Shown here: piece after piece, positions 26,264-35,373 of the stretch
How the letters are laid out: each line of letters starts with the position of its first letter
Position numbering within the stretch: position 1 is the stretch's first letter
Assembly: GCA_902779305.1 (NCBI GenBank)
Contig: CACZBD010000021.1
Coordinates: 1-64,000, forward strand
Source: an uncultured Lachnospiraceae bacterium
Lineage (GTDB): Bacteria; Bacillota; Clostridia; Lachnospirales; Lachnospiraceae
DNA: 64,000 bases
Reading direction: 5' to 3'
Program-made: the position numbers and the translations under genes
The notes under the pieces: generated by a model
Told to the model about the DNA's origin: nothing
The model's database searches: none
What the model saw: the letters and a program-made list of their open reading frames with translations, nothing else

Positions 26264-26932
26264 TTATGCAAAGATAAATCCCAAAACGACCAGAAGTTTT
26301 GCAAGCGAATACGTCAGCATCACGTTAAAATGCTGGCCGTAAAACGGCATTCTCTTGTCGAAGCGCACCAGAAACAGAATGGAATCCGATGCCAAGAACA
26401 AAAGCGAACCGAGCAGGATCAGACCGCTTCCCTTATTCAGGTAAGAGACCACCTGCAAAGCCGCAAACAGGTTCATCAACACGTTGCAGCTTAAGTAGGA
26501 AAGGATCATGGCAAGATTCGGTTTCGGCAAATACCGTTTCAGGCATACATACTCCGAGCGGATGATCCCGAACCCCATGATCAGATAGAGCAGCATGACG
26601 GTCAGGCACTGCAGGCTCCAGCTGATGTTTCTCGTATAAAGAATGATCAGCAGGATATGCGTTGCCAGAAAGCTGAAGCCGCCCATCGTCAGCCACTTCA
26701 TGCCGTGAACCATCAGCAGCACATCCCCCAGCCAGCTCGTGAAGATCAGCGCAAGCACCAGCGGATCGATCGCGGTGGCACCGAAGATATAAAAGCCTGC
26801 CAGAAGCGGCATCAACAGCGGTTTTGTATAGTTTCTGATCTTCTGATCTTTCTTCATGCAGCCGTACAGATGCACTGCGGTTGCGGCAAGATATGCGATC
26901 AGAAAACTGATCCTCGGAATATAGGAAGCCAA
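26264..26932 (-). CDS. YhhN-family membrane protein (lysoplasmalogenase-like)
   Basis: 222 residues with about eight hydrophobic helices. The patterns KPLLMPLL and SWLGDVLLM match the YhhN/TMEM86 family, whose characterised members hydrolyse lysoplasmalogens. Clostridia can make plasmalogens, so a lipid role is reasonable, but the substrate is an inference. It lies between the carboxypeptidase and a small unknown gene, all in the same direction. Confidence 0.82.
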   Translation of the reverse strand: MASYIPRISFLIAYLAATAVHLYGCMKKDQKIRNYTKPLLMPLLAGFYIFGATAIDPLVLALIFTSWLGDVLLMVHGMKWLTMGGFSFLATHILLIILYTRNISWSLQCLTVMLLYLIMGFGIIRSEYVCLKRYLPKPNLAMILSYLSCNVLMNLFAALQVVSYLNKGSGLILLGSLLFLASDSILFLVRFDKRMPFYGQHFNVMLTYSLAKLLVVLGFIFA

Positions 26933-26959
26933 ACCGGTAGTTCCTTTCCTGTTCGATGA

Positions 26960-27346
26960 TTACTTAATATCCGGAAGTTTCAGCGCATTGACCGCCTTAA
27001 TGAACTTCCGCCAGTTGTCCGGATAAGAATCCAGACCGCCCTTGTAGAGTTCTTCTCCGTCCTCAAACCGGATCTCGACGCCCCAGCTTCTCCCGTTCGG
27101 GTCCTGCGCAGAACCCCGGTACTCTTCATTCCAGTCAAGGACCCCGCTTGCAAAAACCTTGCTTAAATACTTCTCGCAGGCTTCTTTTGTCAGCGGAACC
27201 GTATCCACGATCTTCTCCCGGACCAGATATTTGCCCTTGCAGTCCGTGGCTCCGATCGTGACTTCCAGTTTGTTAAAATCACCCGAAAACTTTCCCATCG
27301 AGAAGGCGAAGTAGGTTGTTTTCTTACTCGCTTCCTTTTGGTCCAT
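26960..27346 (-). CDS. Small protein of unknown function
   Basis: 128 residues, mixed alpha/beta, no export signal. It opens MDQKEASKKTTYFAFSMGKF and has a central Trp/Tyr-rich segment (LDWNEEYRGSAQDPNGRSWG). A purine-only stretch (GGGGGG) eight bases before ATG serves as ribosome site. It has a good promoter of its own overlapped by a palindrome (27397-27426). No family is recognised. Confidence 0.7.
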   Translation of the reverse strand: MDQKEASKKTTYFAFSMGKFSGDFNKLEVTIGATDCKGKYLVREKIVDTVPLTKEACEKYLSKVFASGVLDWNEEYRGSAQDPNGRSWGVEIRFEDGEELYKGGLDSYPDNWRKFIKAVNALKLPDIK

Positions 27347-27396
27347 AAGTACCCCCCGTACAGTTTTGCTGTAAAATAATGTTACGAATTTATTAC

Positions 27397-27426
27397 ATTA
27401 TAATACAATCTTGTTAAAATAACAAG
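27397..27426 (-). promoter_or_regulatory. Promoter with operator-like palindrome
   Basis: On the minus strand TTGTTA (27425-27420), 17 bases, TATAAT (27402-27397). The palindrome CTTGTTATTTTAACAAG (27426-27410) covers the -35 box and part of the spacer and lacks a terminator T-run, so it may be a repressor site. It drives the gene at 26960. Confidence 0.6.
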
Positions 27427-27448
27427 GGGATTTTTGAATTTATGTAAA

Positions 27449-30040
27449 TCACTTCGGCATTTTCAACGCCACTTTCAGCAGATTGCAGACACAGAACTGC
27501 AGGTCCGCTTTGGAGCATGTAAAGCCCAGTACTTCCTTTCCTTCCTTTGCGGAAGCAACCAGATCTTCATAGAGATCCTGCCCACCGGGCATCTGCAGAT
27601 CGTTGCCGGCATAGACGCAGCCCGTTGAGGAAGAACAGGGGTAAACGCCTGTCGGCTTTGCGATCTCGGGCATATCCTTGCTTGCAAACCAGTCTGTCAT
27701 CACGACGCCTGCGAATCCCCATTCATCCCTGAGCGCTCCCTGAATGAGATCATAATTGCAGGCACTGTGCGTGCCGTTGATCAGGTTGTAACTGGTCATG
27801 ACGGATAAGGGCTGTGCTTCTTTCACACAGATCTCAAACCCTTTGAGATAGATCTCCCTGAGCGCACGCTCGCTGATGTGGGAATTGGTGTATGTCCGGT
27901 TGTTCTCCTGGTTGTTGGCCGCATAGTGCTTGATCGTGGTGCCGCCACAGACGGACTGCACGCCTTTTGTGATCGCTGCCGCCGCGATCCCCGATACATA
28001 AGGATCCTCCGAATAGTATTCAAAGTTTCTGCCGCAGAGCGGATTTCTGTGGATGTTCATGGCAGGAGCCAGCCATAAGTCCACGCCGAACTGCTTCATT
28101 TCCTCGCCGACCATTTTGCCGGTCTCTTCGAGAAGCGAAGCATTCCAGGAGCTTGCCAGCGCCCAGCCGATCGGGATCGCCGTGCAGTACTGGTAATAGT
28201 CGATATAGGTTCCGTCTTCCATTTCTTCAAACGGCTGCACCGTATCGCCGAAGGTCTCGCCGCCCTTTAACAATTTTCCGTCAAGGTCCGTACGGAAATG
28301 CGGTGTGAGTCTTAATCCCGCAGGGCCGTCCGCCAGGATCAGGTTCGGGATGCCTCTTTCAGCAAATAATGCTGCCGAAGAATCGCCTGCTGCCCCCGGC
28401 ACGGTCATGGAAGCCTCGCCGATGACCGATGCAATACCTGCACGCATCGAACCGATACACAGATCCGCAAGTTCTTCGACCGTCAGCTGCGCCGCCAGAT
28501 CCTCAATGCTGCATTTGCCGCTTCTTACATCCGAAAGTGTCAGTTTTTCCGTAAACGAAGTGGTCAGTTCCGTTCTTTTTTCCTGCGAATAAGTAACTTC
28601 CCTGCAAGCGGTCTTTCCAAGATCCAGTGTCAAAGTCACACTGCAAGCCTTTGCATCTGCCTGTTTTCTTGCGCTGCAATCCGTCGCTTTCACGCTCAGC
28701 TTTTCCTGATCTGCCCATGCATTTCCAAGCAGTTCTCCTGTGGCTGATCTTTCCGGGAAGAGATTCTTTAAGACTTCTGTCTTGACTGTCTCTGCCACCG
28801 TAAGCTTAGCAACGGCTTCTGCCGTATCCGATGCGTTGCCGGCTCTCAGTACATAATCTCCTTCGGCGATCACCCAGGAAGCGCAGGTCTCGCAATAGGA
28901 AGCCAGCTGTGTGATCGCAAAACCGATCGTCAGTGTTTCTTCCTCACCGGGTTTTAACAGCGAAGTCTTTGCAAAAGCAACCAGTTCCTGATACGGCTTC
29001 TCCAGTTTCGTATCGGGTTTTGATACATAAAGCTGCACGACTTCCTTGCCGGCGCATGATCCGGTATTTCTGACCGCGACTTTCACCCTGATCTGATCCT
29101 CTGCCTGCTCCACAGACTGCGTTTTGACCGCAAATGTCGTGTAAGAGAGGCCGTAGCCGAACGCATAGAGCGGCTTTACGCCGAAGGTATCAAAATAGCG
29201 GTATCCGACATAGATGTCTTCGGTATAGAATTCATCATCCACATTCCCGTCATTGCTCGAAAACATAGCAGAGGAAGGATAATCTTCATATTTCACGGCC
29301 CAGGTGTCCACGAGCTTCCCGGACGGGTTGACTTTTCCTGTCAAAATATCCGCGAGCACATGACCGCCGATATTGCCGAGCTGGTTCATGAGCAGCACGG
29401 CGCCGATATTGCCGATCTGCTTTAAGGGGCTTAACTCCATGACGCCGCCGATGTTTAAGACGACAACGGTATGCTTATAAAAGTCCGCACACCTTCTGAT
29501 ATTGTCAAGTTCCTCGGGGAAGAACGCATAATCTCCGGCTTCCGCTTTTCTGTCTGCCCCTTCTCCGGAATTTCTGGAGATCACATAGACCGCCGTGTCA
29601 ACATCCTTCTTCAATTCCGTAGGCTCGATCAGTAGATCCGCAGGCTCCATAAACGGCATGCCGAATGCCATCAGGAAATCCGGGATCCCGCGCTTTGTGG
29701 CTTCCGCGTGAAGTGCCTGCTCGTATTCCGATTTTTTTGCTGTATAAAAATCACTGTTCCGGTCAAGCCAGTCGTTTGTTGCGATCGCAAATCCCGCCTG
29801 CTTCAGTCCTTCCTCGACAGTCACGGAAAAGCGCGTGTTCACATCCCCCGAACCTGTTCCGCCTTTGATCGTCTTTCTGGCGCCACGCCCGTAAAGCGCG
29901 ATCTTTCCAGCCGGTATCGGTAACGTCCCGTCATTTTCCAAAAGCACCGGGCACTCGCCCGCAAGTGTTCTCGACAGATCCATGTGCGCCTGTTCGGACG
30001 CGCTGATCTGATCCGTTGTTGTAGCAAACAATTTTCCCAT
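27449..30040 (-). CDS. GH3 beta-glucosidase with reversed (permuted) domain order
   Basis: 863 residues. The alpha/beta-sandwich domain that is normally second comes first (LLENDGTLPI, KTIKGGTGSGDVNTR), followed by the fibronectin III-like domain (about 300-400), with the TIM barrel last (LTVEELADLCIG onward). The catalytic Asp lies near the C-terminus in GVVMTDWFASKD (about residue 783). Reversed GH3 enzymes are known from rumen clostridia such as Butyrivibrio. No signal peptide is seen. ATG at 30040 is chosen for the preceding GGAGGG; the longer frame begins inside the leader. It has its own promoter (30093-30122) and is about 5 kb from a conventional GH3 gene. Confidence 0.9.
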   Translation of the reverse strand: MGKLFATTTDQISASEQAHMDLSRTLAGECPVLLENDGTLPIPAGKIALYGRGARKTIKGGTGSGDVNTRFSVTVEEGLKQAGFAIATNDWLDRNSDFYTAKKSEYEQALHAEATKRGIPDFLMAFGMPFMEPADLLIEPTELKKDVDTAVYVISRNSGEGADRKAEAGDYAFFPEELDNIRRCADFYKHTVVVLNIGGVMELSPLKQIGNIGAVLLMNQLGNIGGHVLADILTGKVNPSGKLVDTWAVKYEDYPSSAMFSSNDGNVDDEFYTEDIYVGYRYFDTFGVKPLYAFGYGLSYTTFAVKTQSVEQAEDQIRVKVAVRNTGSCAGKEVVQLYVSKPDTKLEKPYQELVAFAKTSLLKPGEEETLTIGFAITQLASYCETCASWVIAEGDYVLRAGNASDTAEAVAKLTVAETVKTEVLKNLFPERSATGELLGNAWADQEKLSVKATDCSARKQADAKACSVTLTLDLGKTACREVTYSQEKRTELTTSFTEKLTLSDVRSGKCSIEDLAAQLTVEELADLCIGSMRAGIASVIGEASMTVPGAAGDSSAALFAERGIPNLILADGPAGLRLTPHFRTDLDGKLLKGGETFGDTVQPFEEMEDGTYIDYYQYCTAIPIGWALASSWNASLLEETGKMVGEEMKQFGVDLWLAPAMNIHRNPLCGRNFEYYSEDPYVSGIAAAAITKGVQSVCGGTTIKHYAANNQENNRTYTNSHISERALREIYLKGFEICVKEAQPLSVMTSYNLINGTHSACNYDLIQGALRDEWGFAGVVMTDWFASKDMPEIAKPTGVYPCSSSTGCVYAGNDLQMPGGQDLYEDLVASAKEGKEVLGFTCSKADLQFCVCNLLKVALKMPK

Positions 30041-30092
30041 AAAAAGTAACCCTCCATCGATCCCATATTTATTTTTTGGGCCATACAAGTTT

Positions 30093-30122
30093 ATTGTACC
30101 AAAACAGTCCTGCGCTTATCAA
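30093..30122 (-). promoter_or_regulatory. Promoter of the reversed GH3 gene
   Basis: TTGATA (30122-30117), 18 bases, TACAAT (30098-30093) on the minus strand, about 50 bases before the start codon. Confidence 0.6.
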
Positions 30123-30130
30123 CAAACGAT

Positions 30131-30997
30131 TCAAAAATCCGGGATAAAACTTTCCTTTGCCACCATACGGTCCTGGATATAGGCATTTTCGATCCCGATC
30201 TTAAGCGCATGGTCGATCACCCTTTCATATTCACGCTTGGTGATCCGGCGGTTCAGTTCGGGATACCCGGTATTCATCACTTCCAAAACGGGCGTGTACT
30301 GGCTCATGATACTGACTTTCACACGGTTTCCGTAGGTGTCATGCAGATAGGAAAGCACGCGTTTTGATTCCTTCACATGCCCCGGCAGGACCAGATGCCT
30401 GACGATGGTCGTTGTCTGTCTGACCATCTCATCGATCGCTTTCATTGCCACTTCCGGATAATCCGGCGCGCCCGAAAATGCCGCCGCAAGAGCCGTGCTC
30501 AGATATTTGAGATCCGGCAGATAGATATCGATATATCCCTCTAATTCCTTCAAAAGTTCCTGGGATTCATAACCGGAGGAATTATAAACGATCGGAATAT
30601 GCAGCCCGTTTGATCTCGCATGGTCGAGTGCTGTCAGAACATGCGGCATGTGCATGGCTGCGGTGATGAGATTGATATTTAAAGCGCCCTGCTCCTGCAG
30701 TTTCAAAAATGCTTCCGAAAGTTCTTCCGGATTGTATGTTTTGCCTTTGTCCAAGCGGGCATATGAGATCGCGTGATTCTGACAGTAGATGCACCTTAGT
30801 GTACAGCCCGTAAAAAACACAGCCCCGGACCCTGCCTCTCCCGACAGCTCCGGTTCTTCCCAGTGATGCAGCATGGTCAGCGCAACACGGATCCGATCGT
30901 CCTGTCCGCAAAAGCCGAGTTCTCCCCTGCTGCGGTTTACGCCGCATTTTCTCGGACATAAATTACAGTGTTCATAAAATTGCCGTCGTCTGTCCAT
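30131..30997 (-). CDS. PflA-like radical SAM protein
   Basis: 288 residues. An N-terminal Cys-rich stretch (CNLCPRKCGVNR, then GFCG) precedes the radical SAM motif TGCTLRCIYCQN (CxxxCxxC). The layout matches proteins annotated as putative pyruvate formate-lyase activating enzymes (COG1313 type), whose true target is usually unknown. No glycyl radical enzyme gene is nearby. The gene is adjacent to the Rpn nuclease gene (21 bases). Confidence 0.85.
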   Translation of the reverse strand: MDRRRQFYEHCNLCPRKCGVNRSRGELGFCGQDDRIRVALTMLHHWEEPELSGEAGSGAVFFTGCTLRCIYCQNHAISYARLDKGKTYNPEELSEAFLKLQEQGALNINLITAAMHMPHVLTALDHARSNGLHIPIVYNSSGYESQELLKELEGYIDIYLPDLKYLSTALAAAFSGAPDYPEVAMKAIDEMVRQTTTIVRHLVLPGHVKESKRVLSYLHDTYGNRVKVSIMSQYTPVLEVMNTGYPELNRRITKREYERVIDHALKIGIENAYIQDRMVAKESFIPDF

Positions 30998-31018
30998 CGC
31001 AAACCTCTCTGAAACAGA

Positions 31019-31897
31019 TCATTTGCAATGCTTTTCTATTAGTTCCTGTGTGATGCCGGACAAGGAGATCGCTTCTTCCTGACTCATACCGTGATCCAGG
31101 CAATTGCGGTAAAATTGAACGATCGCAGATTCTCTTCCTTCTTTTCTTCCTTCTTCTCTTCCTTCTTTTCTTCCTTCTTCCCTTCCATAAATGCGTTCTT
31201 CTTCACGGATCAGCACTTCCCGCCTCTCAAATGTCATGTCGATCGTCATGGCTTTTAATACCTCCGCTCTTCTTTGCTTCAAAAAGTCCGCCAGAATATC
31301 ATGCTCGATACAGTAGTCGATCGCTTCCTCCAACGGATTCTCGATCTCTTTCTGTTCATATGATCTGACTGCTTCCACAAACCGTGTATAATCTCTTAAT
31401 ACATTGCATTTCTGCAATACTTCTTCGTCTCTTCCCGGATTGATGTTATATGCGGTGCAGATCAGTTCCAGCTCCGGCTCTTCCGTCGGCTTTGCATAAG
31501 ATGCCGACAGTTTCAGCACTTCTCTTGCCGGCCGGTTGCCGGTCCCGTTATAGAATACTGCAAAGTGTGGAGTCGGGATCCTGATCGTATGATGGCTGAA
31601 CAGATCCCTGTTCTTAAACATTCCCTGTAATACCGTTGAAAAATAGATCAGCGTCCGAAGCGGCATGTTCGGATTATACGTCGATTGATGCTCATAGATA
31701 CTTAAATGCATATCGATGATAAAAGCCGCGTCATTTCTGACCGATAAGGAAATTCCGTTCTCCAAAGTTAAAATCTCGACCTGATCCGGGTCACTATAGG
31801 ACGATCCGTTCAATGCATTATAGACCTGCAATGCATTTTTCTTATCCTCCATCAGCATGGAGAATACATCACTCTTAAATTCTCTGTTCTTGTTCAT
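31019..31897 (-). CDS. Rpn-family PD-(D/E)XK nuclease / transposase-related protein
   Basis: 292 residues. The core has the stretch IIDMHLSIYEHQS and NPNMPLRTLIYF seen in many Lachnospiraceae Rpn-like proteins, and the C-terminus carries the usual Gly-Arg-Glu repeat (REEGRKEGREEG) before a short helical tail. Rpn proteins are DNA endonucleases that promote RecA-independent recombination. ATG at 31897 is chosen because AAAGGAGGG lies six bases before it; the open frame upstream lacks support. No terminal inverted repeats were found, so it is not an intact mobile element here. Confidence 0.78.
   Translation of the reverse strand: MNKNREFKSDVFSMLMEDKKNALQVYNALNGSSYSDPDQVEILTLENGISLSVRNDAAFIIDMHLSIYEHQSTYNPNMPLRTLIYFSTVLQGMFKNRDLFSHHTIRIPTPHFAVFYNGTGNRPAREVLKLSASYAKPTEEPELELICTAYNINPGRDEEVLQKCNVLRDYTRFVEAVRSYEQKEIENPLEEAIDYCIEHDILADFLKQRRAEVLKAMTIDMTFERREVLIREEERIYGREEGRKEGREEGRKEGRESAIVQFYRNCLDHGMSQEEAISLSGITQELIEKHCK
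31131..31187. repeat. CT-rich simple repeat coding the GREEGRKE tract
   Basis: A 24-base unit of CTTCCTTCTTTT/CTTCCTTCTTCT type is repeated a little over twice inside the Rpn gene. It encodes the charged repeat and could change length by slippage without breaking the frame, since the half-unit is 12 bases. Confidence 0.7.
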
Positions 31898-31989
31898 CTG
31901 ATCCCTCCTTTGCATTTGACTACGCAGGCAGGAATCTGTTTGTTTTTCTTTTAAGAATCCTGCCGTATGAATAAGTAAATAAGTGGATA

Positions 31990-32018
31990 AGCATAGATTC
32001 TTAAAAATACGCTGACAG
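31990..32018 (-). promoter_or_regulatory. Probable promoter of the Rpn gene
   Basis: CTGTCA (32018-32013), 17 bases, TATGCT (31995-31990) on the minus strand. The 375-base gap between the divergent Rpn and ispF genes holds this promoter, the ispF promoter (32162-32190) and a small imperfect inverted repeat (GGCAGGA/TCCTGCC, about 31927-31963) in the Rpn leader; nothing else is recognisable. Confidence 0.45.
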
Positions 32019-32161
32019 AAATGTCGATCATTTGATTTATATGTGACCGTGCACGGAATCATCCATGCACAATGTGTGAAGAATAAATATAACAGATTTC
32101 CCGAAGAATTACAAGATTTTAAAGCCCACATCATTTTTGAGCATATCTGAATTCTTTATTA

Positions 32162-32190
32162 TTGTCTGATCCGGAATCTTTCGCTAAAAT
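32162..32190 (+). promoter_or_regulatory. Promoter of ispF
   Basis: TTGTCT (32162-32167), 17 bases, TAAAAT (32185-32190), about 80 bases before the ispF start codon. Confidence 0.6.
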
Positions 32191-32272
32191 AGAACTGCTG
32201 AAGATACAAAACACAGTAGCCGGAAAACGGAACTGCTGTCCGAAAAATTCAAAAAATGATCGGAGAAAACAA

Positions 32273-32800
32273 ATGAGAATCGGCATGGGATATGATGTAC
32301 ATAAACTGGTGGAAGGACGAGACCTGATCCTTGGCGGTGTAAAGATCCCGTATGAAAAGGGTCTGCTCGGGCACTCCGATGCGGACGTCATCGTACATGC
32401 GATCATGGATGCCCTGCTCGGGGCCGCGGCGCTCGGCGATATCGGCAAACACTTTCCGGATACGGATCCGAAATATAAAGATGCTGACAGCATCGAACTC
32501 TTAAAACATGTCGGAGAACTGCTCCTTGAAAATCACTACATCATCGACAACATCGATGCAACGATCATCGCGCAGGCGCCAAAGCTTCGGCCTTACATCG
32601 ATACCATGAATGAAAATGTCGCAAATGCGCTTGGCATCGATCTAAGTCAAGTCAATATCAAAGCAACGACCGAAGAAGGCCTTGGCTTTACCGGAAAAGG
32701 CGAAGGCATCAGCGCACAGGCGGTCTGCATGCTCTCAGGCGTGCAAGACTTTGTCGAACCCGGTAATCCGGGCTGTGAAGGGTGTGCCGGATGCAGGTAA
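32273..32800 (+). CDS. ispF: 2-C-methyl-D-erythritol 2,4-cyclodiphosphate synthase
   Basis: 175 residues. Metal-binding GYDVHKL (Asp-x-His) near the N-terminus, [19 protein letters not shown], and [12 protein letters not shown] are all present, as is the C-terminal [15 protein letters not shown]. The enzyme makes the cyclodiphosphate in the MEP isoprenoid pathway. ATG at 32273 is preceded by GGAG and matches the family start [10 protein letters not shown]. The last dozen residues add a Cys/Gly-rich tail (CEGCAGCR) not needed for the fold. It converges on argS. Confidence 0.96.
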   Translation: MRIGMGYDVHKLVEGRDLILGGVKIPYEKGLLGHSDADVIVHAIMDALLGAAALGDIGKHFPDTDPKYKDADSIELLKHVGELLLENHYIIDNIDATIIAQAPKLRPYIDTMNENVANALGIDLSQVNIKATTEEGLGFTGKGEGISAQAVCMLSGVQDFVEPGNPGCEGCAGCR

Positions 32801-32803
32801 ATT

Positions 32804-32835
32804 GCAGTCTTATCCATGCAAGCATGAAAGACTGC
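32804..32835. terminator. Hairpin between convergent ispF and argS
   Basis: GCAGTCTT (32804-32811) pairs with AAGACTGC (32828-32835), with an inner CATGC/GCATG stem. The T-run is weak (CCTTATT), so termination efficiency is uncertain. Confidence 0.5.
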
Positions 32836-32862
32836 CCTTATTCTGTCCGCTGAACTGTTACG

Positions 32863-34647
32863 TTACATCCTCTCGGGAGCTGAAAAGCCCAGAAGGTCGA
32901 TGCAGGTGGTCAGAAGTTTTTCTGTCAGAAGCAGCAGTGCGATCCAGCCCTGCTGTTTTTCTTTATCCTCTTCCACGAGGATCTTATTCTCGTGATAGAA
33001 ACGGTTGAACGCATTGGCGACATCATAGATATAGGCACAGATCTTATGCGGCGCAAGTTCCGTATATGCTTCGTTCATCACATCCGAAAACCGGACGAGT
33101 TCGAGCATCAGGCTCTTGTCGGAATCATGCTCCGGATTCATAAGTTTACATAATTCAGGGCTCGCCGTCTTCTGCGCATCCGTCTGTCCGGCCTGCACAT
33201 ATTTTTGCAGGATCGATTTGATCCTGACGATCGTGTAGAGAATGTAGGGACCTGTATTTCCCTCAAACGATGTGAATTTGTCACTGTCAAACACATAGTC
33301 TTTCGTGGCCTGATTGGACAGATCTCCGTATTTGATCGCTGAAAGCGCAACGATCTTTGCGGTCTCTTTGGCTTCCTCCGGATCCGCCTCGTGATTTTCC
33401 ATGATCTTTGTATACATCTGCGTATTGATGTCTTCAATCAGGGTTTCCAAACGCATCACCCCGCCGGATCTTGTCTTGAACGGTTTTCCGTCCTTACCGT
33501 TCATTGTTCCGAAGCCTAAGAAATCAAGGCCGGTGTCTTTCTTAACGATCCCTGCCTTTCTTGCCGTACGGAATACCTGCAGGAAATGCATCTCCTGTCT
33601 CTTATCAACAACATAGATGACCTGGTCCGGATCAAAAACCGACTTACGGTCTAAAAGTGTCGCAAGATCGGTCGTGGCATATAACGCCGCGCCGTCCGAT
33701 TTTAAGATAATGCAGGGCGGTACCTCCTTGGCATCCCCCTCTTCACTGACATCCACGACCAGCGCGCCCTCGCTCTCGTGGGCCAGTCCGCTGTCTTTTA
33801 AATCCTGTACCATTTGTGGGATCAGCGGCTGCACGTCGCTCTCTCCCTTCCACCATTCAAAATGCACGTCCAGGTTCTCGTAGTTCTTCTTCAGATCCGC
33901 AACGGAAATGCGCATGATATGATCCCAGATGGCACGGTATCCCCTTCTGCCGCTCTGCAGATCATGCGTTGCCGCGAGCGCTTCCTCTTTATAGGCTTCG
34001 TCCTCTTTGGACTTTGCGGATGCGCTGGGGTAGATCTCTTCGAGTTCCGAAATCGTAAACGGCGCCTCTTCGGGATACGTTCCCGTAAAGTCGGGATCAA
34101 AATAGGGAAGTTCCGGTTTCCGTTTCTTAAGTTCGGTAATGATCAGCCCCATCTGCAGGCCCCAGTCCCCTAAGTGAATGTCTCCGACCACTTCGTTTCC
34201 GGCATATTTGCAGATCCTTTTTACGCTCTCCCCGATGATCGCGGCCCTCAGATGCCCGATATGCAGCGGTTTTGCAACGTTCGGTCCGCCGTAATCGACG
34301 ATGATCTTCCTGCCGCCAGAAGGCGCATAGCCGAATTTCTCATCTTCCGTCATCGCCCGGAGATAAGCGCACAGAAAAGCCGGTGAAACCTTGAAATTCA
34401 GGAAGCCCGGCGCCACTGCGCTCACTTCCGAAAAGGTTTCGCTGCCGGTAAGATTTTCTGCCACATCATTTGCGATCATGATCGGCGCCTTGTGGTATTC
34501 CTTTGCCGCGGACATTGCGCCGTTGCACTGGAACTCGCAAAGGTCCGGTCTGTTGGACAGGGTGACTTTTCCGTATTTCTCATCATAGCCTGCTTTCGCA
34601 AAGGCTCCCGCAACTTCTTTTGTCAGTTTTTCGATCATCGTATCCAT
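32863..34647 (-). CDS. argS: Arginyl-tRNA synthetase
   Basis: 594 residues with the class I signature PLHIGHLRAAIIGES, the Arg-N additional domain at the start and the anticodon domain at the C-terminus (LELVRFSDVMNEAYTELAPHKICAYIYDVANAFNRFY). The KMSKS equivalent is degenerate (GKPFKTRSGG), as in many ArgRS. It charges tRNA-Arg. GGGGAAAATCAA precedes the ATG. A six-copy 8-bp simple repeat lies 21 bases upstream. It is the last gene of a long leftward run after queH. Confidence 0.96.
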   Translation of the reverse strand: MDTMIEKLTKEVAGAFAKAGYDEKYGKVTLSNRPDLCEFQCNGAMSAAKEYHKAPIMIANDVAENLTGSETFSEVSAVAPGFLNFKVSPAFLCAYLRAMTEDEKFGYAPSGGRKIIVDYGGPNVAKPLHIGHLRAAIIGESVKRICKYAGNEVVGDIHLGDWGLQMGLIITELKKRKPELPYFDPDFTGTYPEEAPFTISELEEIYPSASAKSKEDEAYKEEALAATHDLQSGRRGYRAIWDHIMRISVADLKKNYENLDVHFEWWKGESDVQPLIPQMVQDLKDSGLAHESEGALVVDVSEEGDAKEVPPCIILKSDGAALYATTDLATLLDRKSVFDPDQVIYVVDKRQEMHFLQVFRTARKAGIVKKDTGLDFLGFGTMNGKDGKPFKTRSGGVMRLETLIEDINTQMYTKIMENHEADPEEAKETAKIVALSAIKYGDLSNQATKDYVFDSDKFTSFEGNTGPYILYTIVRIKSILQKYVQAGQTDAQKTASPELCKLMNPEHDSDKSLMLELVRFSDVMNEAYTELAPHKICAYIYDVANAFNRFYHENKILVEEDKEKQQGWIALLLLTEKLLTTCIDLLGFSAPERM

Positions 34648-34667
34648 TTGATTTTCCCCAATCTGAA

Positions 34668-34715
34668 TGTATTTCTGTATTTCTGTATTTCTGTATTTCT
34701 GTATTTCTGTATTTC
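34668..34715. repeat. Six-copy TGTATTTC microsatellite between queH and argS
   Basis: Six perfect tandem copies of an 8-base unit fill most of the 72-base spacer between the queH stop and the argS start codon. Such octamer arrays are prone to slippage. Confidence 0.95.
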
Positions 34716-34719
34716 GGAC

Positions 34720-35373
34720 TTATCTCATCACAAGATCATGTCTTTTGGAAAACTCACAGCCACAGTAGTTCTGCCGGTAGAGGCCGTATTTTTCCGATAA
34801 CTCGACCGACAGTCTGTATCCATCCTTTTTCTTAAAATCAGAAGGCAGGTAGGAAAGCTTTGTGTCCGGGTCGTCCGCTCTGATCCCCGACAGGATCCCT
34901 TCTGCGATCTCATTGATCTTAGCTGCGTTCTTTAAAGGGCTTAAGGTCAGCGTCGTCGCAAAATAGGAAAAGTCACCGTCAAGCGCGCGCATGACGGTTT
35001 CCCGAAGTCTTAAGCCGTAACAGGCAAAGCAGCGCTCCCCGCCTTCCGGAACGTCTTCAAGCCCCTTTGCCGTCTCAAAAAAAAGTTCCGGCGAAAAAGC
35101 CCCTGCCATATAAGACAGATCCGACCGGTACTCCTCATTCATCAAACGGATCAGTTTCTGAACCTCGGCCGCCCTTTTTTCATATTCCTCATGGTCGGTG
35201 ATGTTCGGATTAAAATAGAAGACCGTTACCTTGCATGCTTCCATCAGACGCATCAGGCATGCGCTTGCGCACGGTGCACAGCAGGCATGCAGAAGGAGCG
35301 ATGGCCGCTCCCCTTTTTCAGACACTATGGAAAGGATCTTCTCCATTTCCTTTTGGTAGTTGCGCTCATTCAT
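34720..35373 (-). CDS. queH: Epoxyqueuosine reductase QueH
   Basis: 217 residues. Conserved metal-binding cysteines are in HACCAPCAS, CFACYGLRL and QNYCGCEFS; these hold the iron-sulfur cluster and an additional iron in QueH (DUF208). The enzyme completes queuosine in tRNA anticodons. ATG at 35373 overlaps the stop of the GGDEF-EAL gene (ATGAATGA). No other queuosine genes are in the window. Confidence 0.93.
   Translation of the reverse strand: MNERNYQKEMEKILSIVSEKGERPSLLLHACCAPCASACLMRLMEACKVTVFYFNPNITDHEEYEKRAAEVQKLIRLMNEEYRSDLSYMAGAFSPELFFETAKGLEDVPEGGERCFACYGLRLRETVMRALDGDFSYFATTLTLSPLKNAAKINEIAEGILSGIRADDPDTKLSYLPSDFKKKDGYRLSVELSEKYGLYRQNYCGCEFSKRHDLVMR

Noticed and set aside
31019..31897. 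Complete insertion sequence around the Rpn gene
   Set aside because: No terminal inverted repeats or target duplications were found; Rpn proteins are often stand-alone genes.
31019..32134. Longer version of the Rpn protein starting at 32134
   Set aside because: The extra 79 residues lie across a probable promoter and lack a ribosome site, while AAAGGAGGG precedes the ATG at 31897.
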